Assembly (NCBI GenBank): GCA_003290165.1 | Contig: QNQO01000827.1 | Span: 248,001 to 312,000 of the forward strand | Reading direction: 5' to 3' | Length of the DNA: 64,000 nucleotides | Source: Berberis thunbergii | Taxonomy: Eukaryota > Streptophyta > Magnoliopsida > Ranunculales > Berberidaceae | Made by a program: the position numbers and the translations under genes | Part shown: piece by piece, positions 22,115-33,904 of the stretch | Numbering within the stretch: position 1 is the stretch's first letter | How the letters are laid out: each line of letters starts with the position of its first letter | Notes under the pieces: model-generated | What the model saw: the letters and a program-made list of their open reading frames with translations, nothing else | What the model was told of the DNA's origin: nothing | The model's database searches: none

Positions 22115-23880
22115 GTATCCTAGATTATCTACTTTATAAGTGGTCAAATTTGAAGTTTTTCTTTTCATGAAGTTGTTAAAACTGAAAGTCGTTCTTCTTG
22201 CAGAAGTCACTTTTTTTGTTTTGTTTAATATTGCCTCGTCACTTGGATGTTATTATTCTTTCATATATATTAAATAGTTATTTAATTTAGATATATTTCA
22301 ATAAAGCAAGGATTTCGTCAAGGTTAGCGGTTGCTCATGGTAGGACGTTTTACATGTTTTATTGGTAGAGCCGTAAATTTTGTCTAGGGACTTGGAGCTA
22401 TTTTGGAGAAGATTGCAGCCAAAGTCTCCAATTGTTTACCTATTGCATGTCATCAATTCTTATTAAGTTGCAAGTCTATTTCATTAGGTGGATTGCACTC
22501 AGCAAGCATTTTGGATAATCTTTTCAATTGATAAGAATTTGCTTTGCACTTGCTGAAGAAGTCCTTCCTCACTTTCCTATCACAACATGGTTGAAATCAC
22601 TGGAAAATTTAAAGAGTTTGCACATAGCTATGCATTTTTTTGCTGGACATGAATTGTTTTGCTGTCATTTAGGGGATATATAAAGTTCTAGTTGATGACT
22701 AAATATGCATATTCTAATTGAAAATGGATGATAGGAATTCTTTTGCCTATATAAAGCATCCATATAATATAAAGTTTTGTTGCCACTGAGGAGATATGAA
22801 TTCTTTTGCTGTCACTGCAGCTGAAAAATTTTCTTCAAGTTATAGAGTAATTCTTATCAAGGCATATTTGTCGGATTTGGTTTTTCTTATAACAGTAATT
22901 CTTTTAGTACATACTATCTAATGTTCTTTCCAAATGAAGCATGCAATGATAAAAGCTTGTTTCTTGAGTCATAGATAGGAAATTAATTACATTACAAAAT
23001 TCATTCATTCATTCACCTGCATGGTTATGTTATTTGAAACTGTAGTGTGTACACCAGTAAGGAAATCGGTTAAGAAGCTTTTCTTGACTAATGTTTTAGA
23101 GTATATTGATTTTGTTTTTCCTACAACATATATAAGGTATAAAACAGAGAAAGTATACTCTGTTTTGGGTATTGTATTGATGCATTTCGGGTGTCTTACT
23201 TGGGGCATTTGGTGGTTATTTGGCTGTGATTTTTCTTGACAGAATTAGGAAGCAATATGGGCATGATTTGGGGTTGATTCAGCTGGAAGGTGCTTGCCTA
23301 GTTACTTGCTCTGATGGTAGGAGATTGGGTGGTATTGGAACAACAATTGGGAAGGGACGAGTAGGATTTTGAAGGGTTGGTTATGGTTTGTGTATTGGGT
23401 ATGGCTTGTTGTGCATTGGGTGGTATTTATTTATTTTTTGTAAGTTCAGATTGACAATCTAATGATGGTGCAAAACAATTATCATTCAAGTGTTAAACTC
23501 TTCTAAATTTGGTTTTGTAAATGCCTGAAATGTGCTTTATAAGTACTTTTATTTACCTCAATAAGGAATTATTGTTTCTATAATCGCCATGGTGCGAAGT
23601 ATGAGACTGTCCAACAACTTTATGTCAAATTCATGTAATGGTGGAAGAGATCAATTTTCATTGAGATAGTGTAGTACTTTTGAGATAAATGTTGTCATTG
23701 AGATAATATTTTTATTGTATTGTATTCAAATCGTGATGGTAGCTCGTATGTTTATGAGATGATTAATATCTATTTTTTGGATCATTTTGATGTTTTACAT
23801 ATAATATATGCAATATTATCTTCTATGATTAAAAAAATCAATGTTATAAAAAGTCATTTAATAACACTTGTTGATTGCTA
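22115..23880. other. AT-rich interval without recognisable gene
   Basis: AT-rich DNA between the NFU fragment and the CACTA subterminal region. Short ORFs (for example 23,021-23,239) have no recognisable domain. It could hold intron sequence captured with the NFU fragment. I see no RNA gene or repeat structure here. Confidence 0.4.
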
Positions 23881-24253
23881 TAGAAAAAAAAAAGACTTGA
23901 GAAGCGTTATATAAACTAATACAATAGCATTTGTTAAATACTATGTGAGGGAAGACAATAGCGTTCCAGAAACGCTATTAGTAACTAGACAATAGCAGTT
24001 CTTAAGCACTGTCACAAGCTAAACAATAACACTTTTTACACGCTATTATAGGTGTAACCATAACATTTTTAAAACGCTATTATAAGATAAACAATAACAC
24101 TTCAAAAATGCTATAAATGGTAGATTTACAATAGCGTTTCTGAAACGCTATAAATAACCCAATATTTGTTTTAGCTTCGATAGACACAGCATTTACTAAA
24201 GCGCTATGATATCCTACAATAGCATTTTTGAAACACTATGAATAAGTATTTGT
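23881..24253. repeat. CACTA subterminal repeats and right terminus
   Basis: About eight copies of 'aatagcgttt', 'aacgctatta' and near variants in both orientations, often as small palindromes such as 'aatagcgtttctgaaacgcta', ending in TTTGTAGTG. CACTA transposases bind subterminal repeats of this kind; the spacing and terminal CACTA are the family hallmark. Confidence 0.75.
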
Positions 24254-24256
24254 AGT

Positions 24257-25070
24257 GTAGTGCACTCTTGTCATTCTTCTCCAAGGCAGCAGTGGCAAGA
24301 GTGGGACGAGCAGAAGAAGCAAACAACGCCGCCACTTCAGCAACACAACTCAGAGAAGGAGGAGGAGATTTAGAACTTTGACCACGGTCAACTTCAATGT
24401 CATCAAACATTAGATTGTAGTCGAAGTCAGCTATGATATTTGTGCTAGTCGGATCACGAAATCGCTCAAAAGCAAGTTGCAACATCCTATTATTGATGAC
24501 ACGAGGATTATCATCCGACCACTTAGCAAAGTTGGGCACACAGTGAGCAGAGACAAGACTCCTTTCATGCTCGTCCAGCGAACGAGATACCTCCTTTTTG
24601 CTTCGCTCCAGAGTTAAATTTATTTCCTCAGCCTCTTGAGTAGCAAGACAAGTATCTTCTTCATCATCCTTTCCATATGATTTTGAACGAGCAGTCTGAA
24701 TAACCCCATAAATAAAACTAGCAAGCTACTTCATCTTTAGAGAACGAAAAAAGCAAATACAACTATTGCTTACCGCAAACCCCACCATGGCGTGCAAAGT
24801 CTTATTGTCCAGAGGAATTCAACATAGAATGACTCTCGCCAATGTTGCAACCATAAAAAGTCCAAATACGATAGAATGCCCAAAAAGTCCAAATACGATA
24901 AAAAGATCTCAGGAACTGAAAGTTGAAGACCAAACTTGAACGTGCCAGGATATAGTGCAATGTAGCCAAGCCTTGAAGAACAAGGACTGTCATTGGCCCT
25001 AGGTAAGATAATCTCAAGATCAGACGGCCTGGAAAACTCCCACGAACAATGTCCAAAGTCCTTTGCATCG
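24257..25070 (-). pseudogene. Retroelement-like coiled-coil protein, N-terminal part
   Basis: Minus-strand segments read from 25,068 to about 24,790 and 24,700 to 24,260. Readable blocks include ATQEAEEINLTLERSKKEVS, VPNFAKWSDDNPRVINNRML, FERFRDPTSTNIIADFDYNL and SPPPSLSCVAEVAALFASSA. An in-frame break lies near 24,725. The frame is cut at 24,256 by the CACTA end. With the segments at 17,591-18,952 this probably formed one gene on the minus strand with a TATA box at 25,234-25,244. Family assignment is uncertain: gag-like or transposon-associated. Confidence 0.45.
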
Positions 25071-25094
25071 TCTACTTAGCGAAAAGAACGCCTA

Positions 25095-25960
25095 GTAGGA
25101 GTCAAGTATGTCCCCAATCAGAATCTTATTAGCAACCATGAGAAATGAATTGTGCAAAATAGAAAATGAATAAGGGGAGAAAAACAAGTTCTTAATGGAG
25201 ATAGCGTAAAGAAAGAAACACAAATCTCTTACCCCTTTTATAGGGTTGGGCAACAAAAACACTACTAATGGAAAGACGTGCGAGATATGATGGCTACACG
25301 AAATCCCAAAAATTGCGTCGAAACGATTAGGCGAATGAGACATCAAAATAGCAACCGTATTGACAGCTGTTAATAGCTTTAAATGCACTGCAATGATGAA
25401 GTCGAAAGTCCAACCGTCGTAGAGTTAGTGGTCACGCAGGCATGCCTACTAACTAGGGGGTAGTTGATGATACATCAAACGAGACTTGAATCATGATCGT
25501 ACATGTGTCAAATATCATTTATCACAAGGACCAGGTGTTTATGTTCAAGCCTGACCCAAGAATCTTGAAAAGGCAGGCCCTTAATAAAAATCGTCATTAA
25601 AGGCATGAATTCAGACCCAACGAATCTCTTCCACTAGAAAATAGAGATGTTACAAAGGAGACAACTTGTGGCAGGAATCATTCCGCCAAGGACGTACCTC
25701 AACGAAGGAGAAAACTATTGCAAAAATGTCTCCCCTAATCACACTCTACATGCTTAAGACACGCGACGAATTAATGACGAACATTCTATAAGGTAAAGGA
25801 AATATTCGACAAAAGGTATGCAAGTAACTGAAATATATTCTATCCAAATTTAGTCTTCTCTCACAAATTATCTAACTTAAACGTCGGAGTGCCTTCGACC
25901 ACAAAAAATGTGGTCTTTGACAATCTAACCATGTTTTGCAAGTTAGATCTTTGGACGCAT
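25095..25960 (-). promoter_or_regulatory. Putative promoter or LTR of the coiled-coil element
   Basis: On the minus strand this region contains CCTATAAAAGG (25,234-25,244), a strong plant TATA box, upstream of the coiled-coil frames. It reaches from the gene start to the point where satellite resumes (about 25,965). I looked for a matching second LTR near 16,680-17,590 and did not find one, so a solo promoter region is equally possible. Confidence 0.45.
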
Positions 25961-25964
25961 CACA

Positions 25965-26620
25965 AAAAATGGATCGAAAAATCGACTTATACATTTCTAC
26001 CAAATTTTAAAGGCCTTCACAATTTCAATGGTTTTTCTCAATTTTTAATTTATTTGGATTTTGGTCGTGTCTCCTAATCTCTCATCATTTCTATTATTAT
26101 TTTCATTTTTTTAATATTTTCATCGAATTAAAAAAACTATAATCCACAATTTTAAAGATTTTTCTCAAAATTTATTTTTGTGGTGTTTGTTTCTATTATC
26201 CTCGTGTTTTTAAACTAAAACTAATTTTTTGAAGCCATATTCAATGGGTTGAAATTTTGATTTACACGTTTCCACCTAATTTCAGAGGTTCTCTCAATTA
26301 TTAATTTTTGTGGCTTTTGTAAATCTCTCATCATTTCTATTATTGTTCAGTGTTTTTATAGTAAAAATCAAATTTTGAATACAATAAATTTTGATTTACA
26401 CATTCTCACAAAATTTCAAAGGCTATATAATTCATAAATTTGGGGGTTTTCACAATTTTTTACTTTTCATAGTTTTCTTCATGTTTTGGGTCGGAAATTT
26501 GACTTCCGAATTTACACCGAAATTTCAAAGGCTTTAGTCCACGATTTTTTTAGTTTTTGTTTTCTCAAATTTTAATTTTTGTGGTTTTTGTTCTTCTTTC
26601 TCCCCAACTTTCGTTTTTCT
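25965..26620. repeat. Diverged satellite array 6
   Basis: Degenerate monomers of the same family ('caatttcaatggtttttctcaatttttaattt', 'tctcatcatttctattatt'), with shorter and more irregular spacing than on the left. Its resumption here means everything between about 16,672 and 25,965 was inserted into, or brought next to, satellite. Confidence 0.65.
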
Positions 26621-28577
26621 TTCTCGCTAATAATTTTCTAAACACAACTTGCATAGAGAAGGCTTATGTATACTTAGTCAAAACTGAAATACAAGCTATA
26701 TATGCTTTTTACCAAAAAAAAAAAAAAAAGTTGCAACATCCAAGTTAATATTACATTTAAGTAGAAGCTGATGACAACAGATGATCAGTACCATAGCCCC
26801 AAGCCAACTCGGAGGCTCAATGGAGGACCTCGAACAGTTTCAGGCTGTCAGAAGAACCAGAACTCTTTTATAGTACTTCTAACTGCTGTCCCAGTCAAAC
26901 TCCAGGTTGTACAGAAAGTAATTAAAGAACGAAATAACTCCAACCATTCATGCAACTATTACTCGGGGAATAACTTCAACACAAGGAGGGAAACAAATAA
27001 AAATATTTGAGAGAGAGAAACGGAGGGTAAGAATCAACAAGCCAAATACCCTTCATGAAATTGAAACAAGCTTCAAGGCTTCATAGCAGACAGAGCAAGA
27101 AAGCCTTTATTTTTTCTACAATACGATCAAAATAGTCAATTAAATAATATTGTTTGGCACATTAGATCCTTTTTCTAAGGTTCAACGCATCAATTACTGT
27201 CTATGCTCATCTTTGATTATTGTTACATTGCGTTCCTTCCACATGCACCCACAAACAACTCAAGGGACAAACTTTCAAACAAACCTCACTTGGAAAAAAG
27301 ATTCTCAGAAACTTCCAACCGCTCGAATGGCGAGTTAGGTCTTTTGATACTTCGCTACAGTAGTCATCCATCTAGAGGAAAAGTCTCTTATTCTCTAAAT
27401 ATGCACAAACCCTAGCAGTTATTGCAGAGTCTGATTGGGTAAGTTGTCTCAAAACTCAATGATCATTCACTGACTATTGTACTTTATTACAATCCCAAGC
27501 TTTATCAAAGGTTTTTTTCTAAGGTTAAGTATGAGTGATACTCCTGATTCCCACTCCTTTGATGCCTTTCACCATTCATTGGGCTAGAAATCAATTACAT
27601 GGTCTCCTCAGAGTATCCATTTTGTTCCTATCAATCAGCAAACACAACAAATTCCTATACATAGGAGGAAAATAATTGAACATGTATACATACTGCAGTG
27701 AGCAGCTCCCCAAACAATAATTGAATAAATGCATACGTAGTTGAAAATGCCACAATAAAAGGGTAAAAAAAAAGGCCAAAGGCAAAATCGAACAAGAATG
27801 TTCTAAAACAACTAACAGATAATGCCCTACAGTAGATTCACCTTCAAGGAAAGCCATAGAATGAGCTCTCAAGTCTTGGGATTTATATCATCCTAAGGTT
27901 TGTCTTTTGTTTTGACACAAAAAACGCTGGCTCCCATATATATCTTGCTTATTACACCAACCCAAATCTCTCAAGCACAGTCGTGGTAACATTAACTGGG
28001 ATAGATATACTTGTCACCTCAACGGAACTCTACCAAGACCAGACGAGTAAGCATAGCCTTCTTCTCAAACAATAGAAGTCCAAAAAATCAATTTTCAAAT
28101 CTTTTAGTCTACCCCCAAACCAAAATCACAGGCAAAACTCTCAGTTACTTAGAGACGGGAATCAATGTCAATAATTACTCAATGAAATTGCATTATTTAA
28201 AACCTTATGTGTTTCCTTTCCCTATTCTTTAAAAAACATCAAGATAACATCATCAATATATACCATATGATCAACCACACACACAAGTAAAAGTAGACAA
28301 TCAAAAGATACTGGTAAAATAAGTCTAATCCAAAAGTTAAATCCACCAACAAACCAACCCCTTCTCTCTCTCTCTCTCTGAGTGAGAGAGGAAAGCGAAG
28401 TAACCACCTCAAAATATGAAGGAACAAAAGAGAGAGTTGATACAAACCGATAACAAGTTCATCAACTATACCGAAAAACTTTACTAGATACTCTATACGC
28501 CAACTCGACTCACTCATTATAGAAAAGAAGAGAAGAGAGGAGGGAAGGACAAAAACATGATTTTTACCCCTTTTTAC
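26621..28577. other. Intergenic interval downstream of the cold-shock gene
   Basis: No confident gene. It includes a poly-A run at about 26,714-26,729 and a (TC)n microsatellite with an inverted (GA)n half at about 28,362-28,392. Part of the last few hundred bases is expected to be the 3' untranslated region of the cold-shock gene, but no clear processing signal decides its end. Confidence 0.5.
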
Positions 28578-29324
28578 CTATGCACGACAGTCCCTAGCAA
28601 AATGGCCTGGTTTTCCACAGTTGTAGCAGCTGTTGCCTCCGCTTCCACCAGCATTGCTACAGTCCCTTGCCATGTGTCCAGTCTCTCCACAGTTGTAACA
28701 TGCCCCGCCTCCGCCTCCGCTACCGCCACCGGTCCGGCCTCCCCTGCTTCCACCACCATCAGAAGTACAGTCCCTGGAGAAGTGTCCAGCTTCACCACAG
28801 TTGAAGCATGTGTTATTGCCACCACCGCCGCCTCGGCTTCCTCCAGTAGGACAATCCCTAGCCATGTGACCAGGTTTCCCACAAGAATAGCATTCACCAG
28901 CACCACCACTCCTACCACCACCGCCGCCATTGTAATCGTAGCCACCACGATCACTTCCGCCATAGCCACCACGATCACCTCCGCCATAGCCACCGCGATC
29001 ACCTCCGCCATAGCCACCGCGATCACCTCCGCCATAGCCACCGCGACCGCCTCTGCCACCACCATAACCGCTGTCTCTGTTGGTACCCTTGACATTGGCA
29101 CCATCAGGACCGGTGACATCAACAGCCTTGGTCCTCTGATCGTCACCAGATTCGATGGAGAACTCGACATGCTCTCCTTCACCGAGACTCCTAAACCCAT
29201 CAGATTTGATGGAGGATTGATGAACGAAGAGATCCTCACCACCATCATCAGGAGTAATGAAGCCGAAACCCTTTTGATCGCTAAACCACTTCACAACCCC
29301 TGTTGATCGCCCTTCGCTCGCCAT
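28578..29324 (-). CDS. CSP1: Cold-shock-domain, glycine-rich zinc-knuckle protein (CSP1/CSDP1-like)
   Basis: RNA/DNA chaperone of the plant cold-shock protein family, which melts RNA secondary structure and supports translation and cold tolerance; found in nucleus and cytoplasm in Arabidopsis. The 248-residue protein begins at the ATG at 29,324; an in-frame upstream GTG is not used here. The cold-shock domain spans about residues 8-73 with RNP1 KGFGFI and RNP2 LFVHQ. A Gly/Arg/Tyr-rich linker with DRGGYGG repeats follows (about 86-142), then four CCHC zinc knuckles (145-158, 173-186, 209-222, 233-246) of the form C-x2-C-x4-H-x4-C. Arabidopsis CSP1 has seven knuckles and CSP2 two, so knuckle number differs. 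The frame is intact and intronless. The long antisense frames over it are shadows caused by GC-rich codons. Confidence 0.93.
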   Translation of the reverse strand: MASEGRSTGVVKWFSDQKGFGFITPDDGGEDLFVHQSSIKSDGFRSLGEGEHVEFSIESGDDQRTKAVDVTGPDGANVKGTNRDSGYGGGRGGRGGYGGGDRGGYGGGDRGGYGGGDRGGYGGSDRGGYDYNGGGGGRSGGAGECYSCGKPGHMARDCPTGGSRGGGGGNNTCFNCGEAGHFSRDCTSDGGGSRGGRTGGGSGGGGGACYNCGETGHMARDCSNAGGSGGNSCYNCGKPGHFARDCRA

Positions 29325-29334
29325 CGTCACTCAA

Positions 29335-29397
29335 AAACCCTAACTCCAATTCTTAACGCAAATTGGGGTTTCTCTTCTCCTATCGGGCTATTTATAG
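29335..29397 (-). promoter_or_regulatory. TATA box and telo-box of the cold-shock gene
   Basis: Minus strand CTATAAATAG at 29,388-29,397, about 65 bases upstream of the ATG, fits a TATA box with a short 5' leader. The plus-strand text AAACCCTAA at 29,335-29,343 is a telo-box, frequent near the start of plant genes for translation and RNA metabolism. Confidence 0.7.
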
Positions 29398-29399
29398 TG

Positions 29400-31746
29400 T
29401 GAGTGGCAAGGATGGTAACCAACACAGCGTGGAAGGCACGGGTTCCAGCCAAGATCCCTCTCTCAGTTGCTTAGCTTTCCACTATTTACCAATTTAATTA
29501 TTCAATTCCTATTTATTTTTTCCTACAACTATTTACTCTTTAAGTTCTTCTTGGAATCGAAATTTCCAATTATTTACCAACTTATTATTGTTCAACTCAA
29601 TAGGTAATTTTCTTTAATTTGTTGGTAATTGTTTTTTTTAGGGAATTTACGTGTACCTGACAATTTGGCTCGGTTGTACCAACTCTTTGTTGTACTGATA
29701 TTTAGGAATGTTTAGACTTTATTGCAGTAACATAAAATATGTAACACTGACTTATCATTTTTTAAATAAAATAGTAATTTTTTTTTTCATTTATGAGCTT
29801 TAATTGACTTTTGAATGAAAGAACAAAAATACCAATTATCTATTAAACTAAAATTTGATCACATATTCACAATAATAACTCTTATCGTGTACTCAAATCA
29901 TAACTACCTGACATCCATTTTTTGGGTGTAAATGTGCACTTTCTAACGACATATATATCAGCTGCAATTGGTACATCCACGACTATTTGGATCTTTTAAG
30001 GGTGGGTTGTTAGATTTTTTTAATTTTTTTTCAATGGTATTGTTCCACTCTCCTTGGAAATGATAACACATAGTAAATAAAACAGAAAGTTGTAATTCAT
30101 TGGTCAAACCGTTATAAGACAACTCAACCAAGGAATAGCATATCTTTCAGGAAATGAATTCCATGAGTTCATGTCCGCTGCCCATCCATCGCTTTCAAAT
30201 CAAAAGAATCATTTTGATCGACCGGCGAGTGCCAAAGTTGTCAAGTGCCGACGTGGTAATTAAACAAATGAAGCATTCTCAATAAAAGACTTGATCAGCT
30301 ATCCTCTTGTGGGTGAAATGACATTTGTATAAGCAAAGTTGAATGGTGTTCAAGTGTGAATTATACAACATGTTGATAACAACCAATGAAATATGACATT
30401 GATACTAAATTTATTCGTTGTAAGAACATTGTAATGGTCGTCTCAAGATGGATTGTGTTTTGGGAGGACAAACTAAGTTGTCTCTGGAAAAGGTGGAGGT
30501 GAAGAGGGAAGCAAGCGGAAAGGAGATAGATTTGGTGTTCCAATTAATTATCAAAAAAAGTAGAAAGGGAGGAGGCAAAAGAGAAAAAAGATCAATAGTA
30601 TGTGTTGTTGAAGAGCAAAATATGGAGAAACACAGTGGTGATGAGCAGTGTTGTACGAATCGGTGAAAATCGCGATTCAAATCGCCGATATGAATCGACT
30701 CGGCATGCAAACGGTTTAAATCGTCCAAAAAAATCGAAATTCATCCAAATCGGAGTGAATCGCCACCGATTCAGAGATGAAATCGTTACATCGTTATTGA
30801 AGAACAAACGTCTGATTTATATGCTTAGCACAAAATGGAGAATACCAACAGAAAAAAAAACAAAAAACACAAAAAAAAACATAAACATACAGGGAAGAAG
30901 AAGAAGAACAGGAGTCTGAGAAAAAAATTTAGAGACATACCTTTTCAGATCTGGCTTAGATCCGCTCCGTCACGACATCTTTCCCTCGGCTTCGGCTCAG
31001 ATCCACTGCTTCTCAAGGCCAATCCCTCAGATCTGCTCATTATTGAGCTATTTTCGGCTCAGATTGGTTCGAATAAGTCTTTTTTACTCGATTGTTGAAG
31101 AAGAAGAAGAATGATCTGTTGAAGAAGTTTCGTGTCGATTGTTGAAGAAGAAAGCGATTTTGTCGATTTTTTCAGGTTCCATGTTGAAGAAGAAGATTAT
31201 TTTGAGTTATTTTTTCTTGACTCTCTGCATCTTGATTTTCTGCAAGTTTTCTTTGCATCTCTCAAGTTCAAGTTCTCTCTGCATCTCGACCTCTGCTAAG
31301 TGTTGTGTTGAATCGATTTTTGGATTTCATTATGTATGAAGGTCAAGGTTAGGGACCCCTAAATAATTTTTTTTATTATTAATTATTATACTTAAACCAT
31401 CAAAGATAAAAAAATATAACAAGGACAACCTTATTTTCCAGAGAGTGTTTTTATCTATAAAGTGCAAATTCGATCCCCCATTAACTTTTATAAACCTAAT
31501 TTTTCCCAAGTAAAGAAAACCCTACCTTTTGCAAACTTCATTTTTCTATGAAAAATCTCTTCTTTCAGTGTTCTTCAATAGCTACCACCAACAAGTGGTT
31601 GTTTCTTTAACTTCTTCCATAGTCTTCTACTTCATACATTAAGTGTTTTCACCAAACAAAGGAGGTTTTGCTTCAACCAAAGGTAAAAAAGTTTATGTCT
31701 CATTGTCTTTTGATATTTTTCATTAGATTACCTTACTATTATCACT
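29400..31746. other. Intergenic interval with a possible hAT-type end
   Basis: AT-rich DNA upstream of the cold-shock gene. Near 30,646 'cagtgttgtacgaatcgg' starts a stretch rich in 'gaatcg' and 'aatcgcc' (to about 30,800), reminiscent of hAT subterminal DNA. At about 30,930-31,180 there is a leader-like region with 'gttgaagaagaag' repeats upstream of the hAT transposase remnant. No host gene is visible. Confidence 0.4.
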
Positions 31747-33699
31747 ATGCCAGATGTAGCTTGGGAACATTGTGTCGCTGTGAATAATAATAAACAACAT
31801 GTTAAGTGTAATTATTGTGGAAAAGAGATGTGGGGAGGGTTTGTCGAATGAAAAATCATCTTGGAAGAACAAACAAAGATACTTCACCATGTTTGAGCAA
31901 TTCAGATACAAATTATTTATTATTCAAAAAGATGTGTACTGATAAAGTGGTTGCAAAGGTTGTTGAAATGAGGAAAATGAATGCTTCAATGTATGGGGAT
32001 GATGGAAATGTAGGTGGTGAAAGCAAAGTTGATTATGGAGGTGAAAAAAATTAAACTACCATGAATGAGATATGGAAACCAATTGATAGGGAAAAATGTT
32101 GTGTCAAAATTTCTCGGTTCATTTATGGATGTGCTTTGCCTTTCAACATTGTGACAAGTGTATATTTTAAAGAGATGATTGATGAAATTTGTAAGTTTGG
32201 GAGTGGATTAAAACCTCCCACTTACTATGAAATTAGAAACACCTACTTGAAGAAGGAAGTGGAAGAGGTGAATGTGAAGCTTGAAGCCTACAAGAAAGAT
32301 TGGAAGAAATATGGATGCACTATTGCGTCCGATGAGTGGACCGGTGGTAAAAGTCAAAGCATTACAAATTTTCTTGTTAATAGTCCAAAGGGAACTATTT
32401 TCTTGAAGTCCCTTGATACATCAAACATATTTCATAATGCTGAAAACTTGTACTTGATGTTGGATGAAGTGGTACAGGAAGTAGGTGAAGAAAATGTAAT
32501 CCAAGTGTGCATGGATAGTGCCTCGACTTATGTCAAAATTGAGGAATTCCTTATGAAAAATAGGCCACACCTCTTATGGTCTCCTTGCGCAGCACACTTG
32601 ATAGATCTTATACTTTCGGGCATTGGTGATTTTCCCCTCCCAAGTGAAACCGTTAAAAAAGCCAAGAAAGTAACGATGTACATTTATAGCCACACGTGGC
32701 TATTGAGTCTCATGAGAGAGCACACTAATGGTAGGGAGTTAGCAAGGCCAGCCATCACTCGATTTGCCACAGCTTACCTCACATTACAAAACATTCTTGG
32801 TAATAGGGTTGGCTTGAGGAGTATATTTACTTGCACGAAGTGGGAAGAGTCTCATTTTTCAACGAAGCCAGAGGCACTAGAGGTAATGCATATTATACTG
32901 GGGGGTAAACAATTTTGGGCCGAGGTGAAGTATAGTATTAATTGTGCATCTCCATTGGTTCGTGTTTTGCGTTTAGTTGATGCGGATGATAGACCTCCCA
33001 TTGGCTACATTTATGAAGTTATGGATCAAGCCAAGAAAAAAATTGCAAAGAATCTTGGGAACAAGGAGTCGAGATACAAGAAAATATGAAATGTCATTGA
33101 TGAAAGGTGAAATCTACAACTCCATCGCCCTTTACATGCGGCAGCATACTATCTTAATCCTCGTTTCCATTATAGACACAACTTTCAAGCGGATGAAGAG
33201 ATTATGGATGGCTATTATGAAACAATTGAGCGTTTGATTCTATCGAGACGAGAAAAGAATCTCATTGACCAACAACTTGATGTGTTCAGAAGAGGTGTTG
33301 GGACATTTGAAACAGTCTGCCATTGAGGCAAGGACCACGAAACAACCTGGTATGTTTAATGTTTATTTAACTTGAACATTTCCATTGATTACATGTTTAT
33401 GTATTTTTACATATTAAAATTATGATATTATTATTGTAGCTTATTGGTGGGAAAGCTTTGGAAACCATTGTCCGAAATTGCAGAATGTGGCTAAGAGAAT
33501 TTTGAGCTTGACTTATAGTGCTACGGGGTGTGAATGTAATTGGAGCCAAATTGTCTTATCATATCAATGCCACATTATAACTTCATTAAGAAATGGCATA
33601 AACAAATGTCAGAGTAAAATTATACTTTTAGAGTGCATTGTAACGAAAGGAACAAAGTTTTCCCATGCCAACCATAATCATGGCAGGAATAAGTTATGA
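31747..33699 (+). pseudogene. hAT transposase remnant (BED finger, DUF659, dimerisation domain)
   Basis: The ATG at 31,747 begins a BED-type zinc finger (VKCNYCGKEM, then after a shift RMKNHLGRTNKD). A frameshift in the finger and a stop at about 32,054 separate it from the main segment 32,061-33,089, which has DUF659 features: FIYGCALPFNIV, IASDEWTGGKSQSITNFLVN and WSPCAAHLIDLIL. A further break near 33,087 precedes a segment at 33,090-33,330, and WWESFGNHCPKLQNVAKRIL with TYSATGCECNWS near 33,440-33,560 is the C-terminal hAT dimerisation region. At least four disruptions make it inactive. No TIR pair with a shared 8-bp target site was found around it. Confidence 0.82.
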
Positions 33700-33757
33700 A
33701 AAGAGGGGAAAAAAAAACTAATAAGAGCAAGTAATGCCCAAGTTTTTATAAGATTTA

Positions 33758-33788
33758 GGGGGGGGGGGGGGGGGGGGGGGGTGGGGGG
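33758..33788. repeat. Poly-G tract
   Basis: A run of 24 G, then T, then 7 G. The complementary C-rich frame is not a gene. Such a run may be a real simple repeat or an assembly artefact. Confidence 0.7.
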
Positions 33789-33904
33789 GTTGTTTAGGCT
33801 CTTAATAATAAGAGGCAATTCCGTCAAATTCGTTAAATGTTTAGACATCTGAATAACTTTAATTCCCATCTTATTGTCTACTTTCTGTTTAACAAACAAC
33901 ACTA

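Larger units (their letters stand above)
18953..24256. mobile_element. Insertion block with host exon fragments and a CACTA right end
   Basis: About 5.3 kb separating two parts of the coiled-coil gene. The right end is TTTGTAGTG at 24,245-24,253; read on the minus strand it begins CACTACAAATAC, the form of a CACTA (En/Spm) terminus, followed by 'tag' at 24,254-24,256. About 400 bp next to it carry subterminal repeats 'aatagcgtttctgaaacgcta' in both orientations. Inside are fragments of PPCK, an NFU gene and other exon-like segments on the plus strand. I could not find a matching CACTA left end near 18,953, so the left limit is approximate and the single-element reading is an inference. Confidence 0.5.

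Noticed and set aside
16680..25960. A complete LTR retrotransposon with the coiled-coil gene as gag
   Set aside because: No matching LTR pair, primer site or polypurine tract could be found at the two ends.
28557..29306. Long open frames antisense and in another frame over the cold-shock gene (Thr/Ala/Ser-rich and Val/Ala/Glu-rich)
   Set aside because: Both are by-products of the repetitive glycine codons of the real gene; they have biased low-complexity composition and no domain.
30646..33903. Terminal inverted repeats of the hAT transposase element (AGTGTTGT near 30,647 and ACAACACT near 33,895)
   Set aside because: Only 8 bases are shared and the adjoining 8-mers do not match, so chance cannot be excluded.
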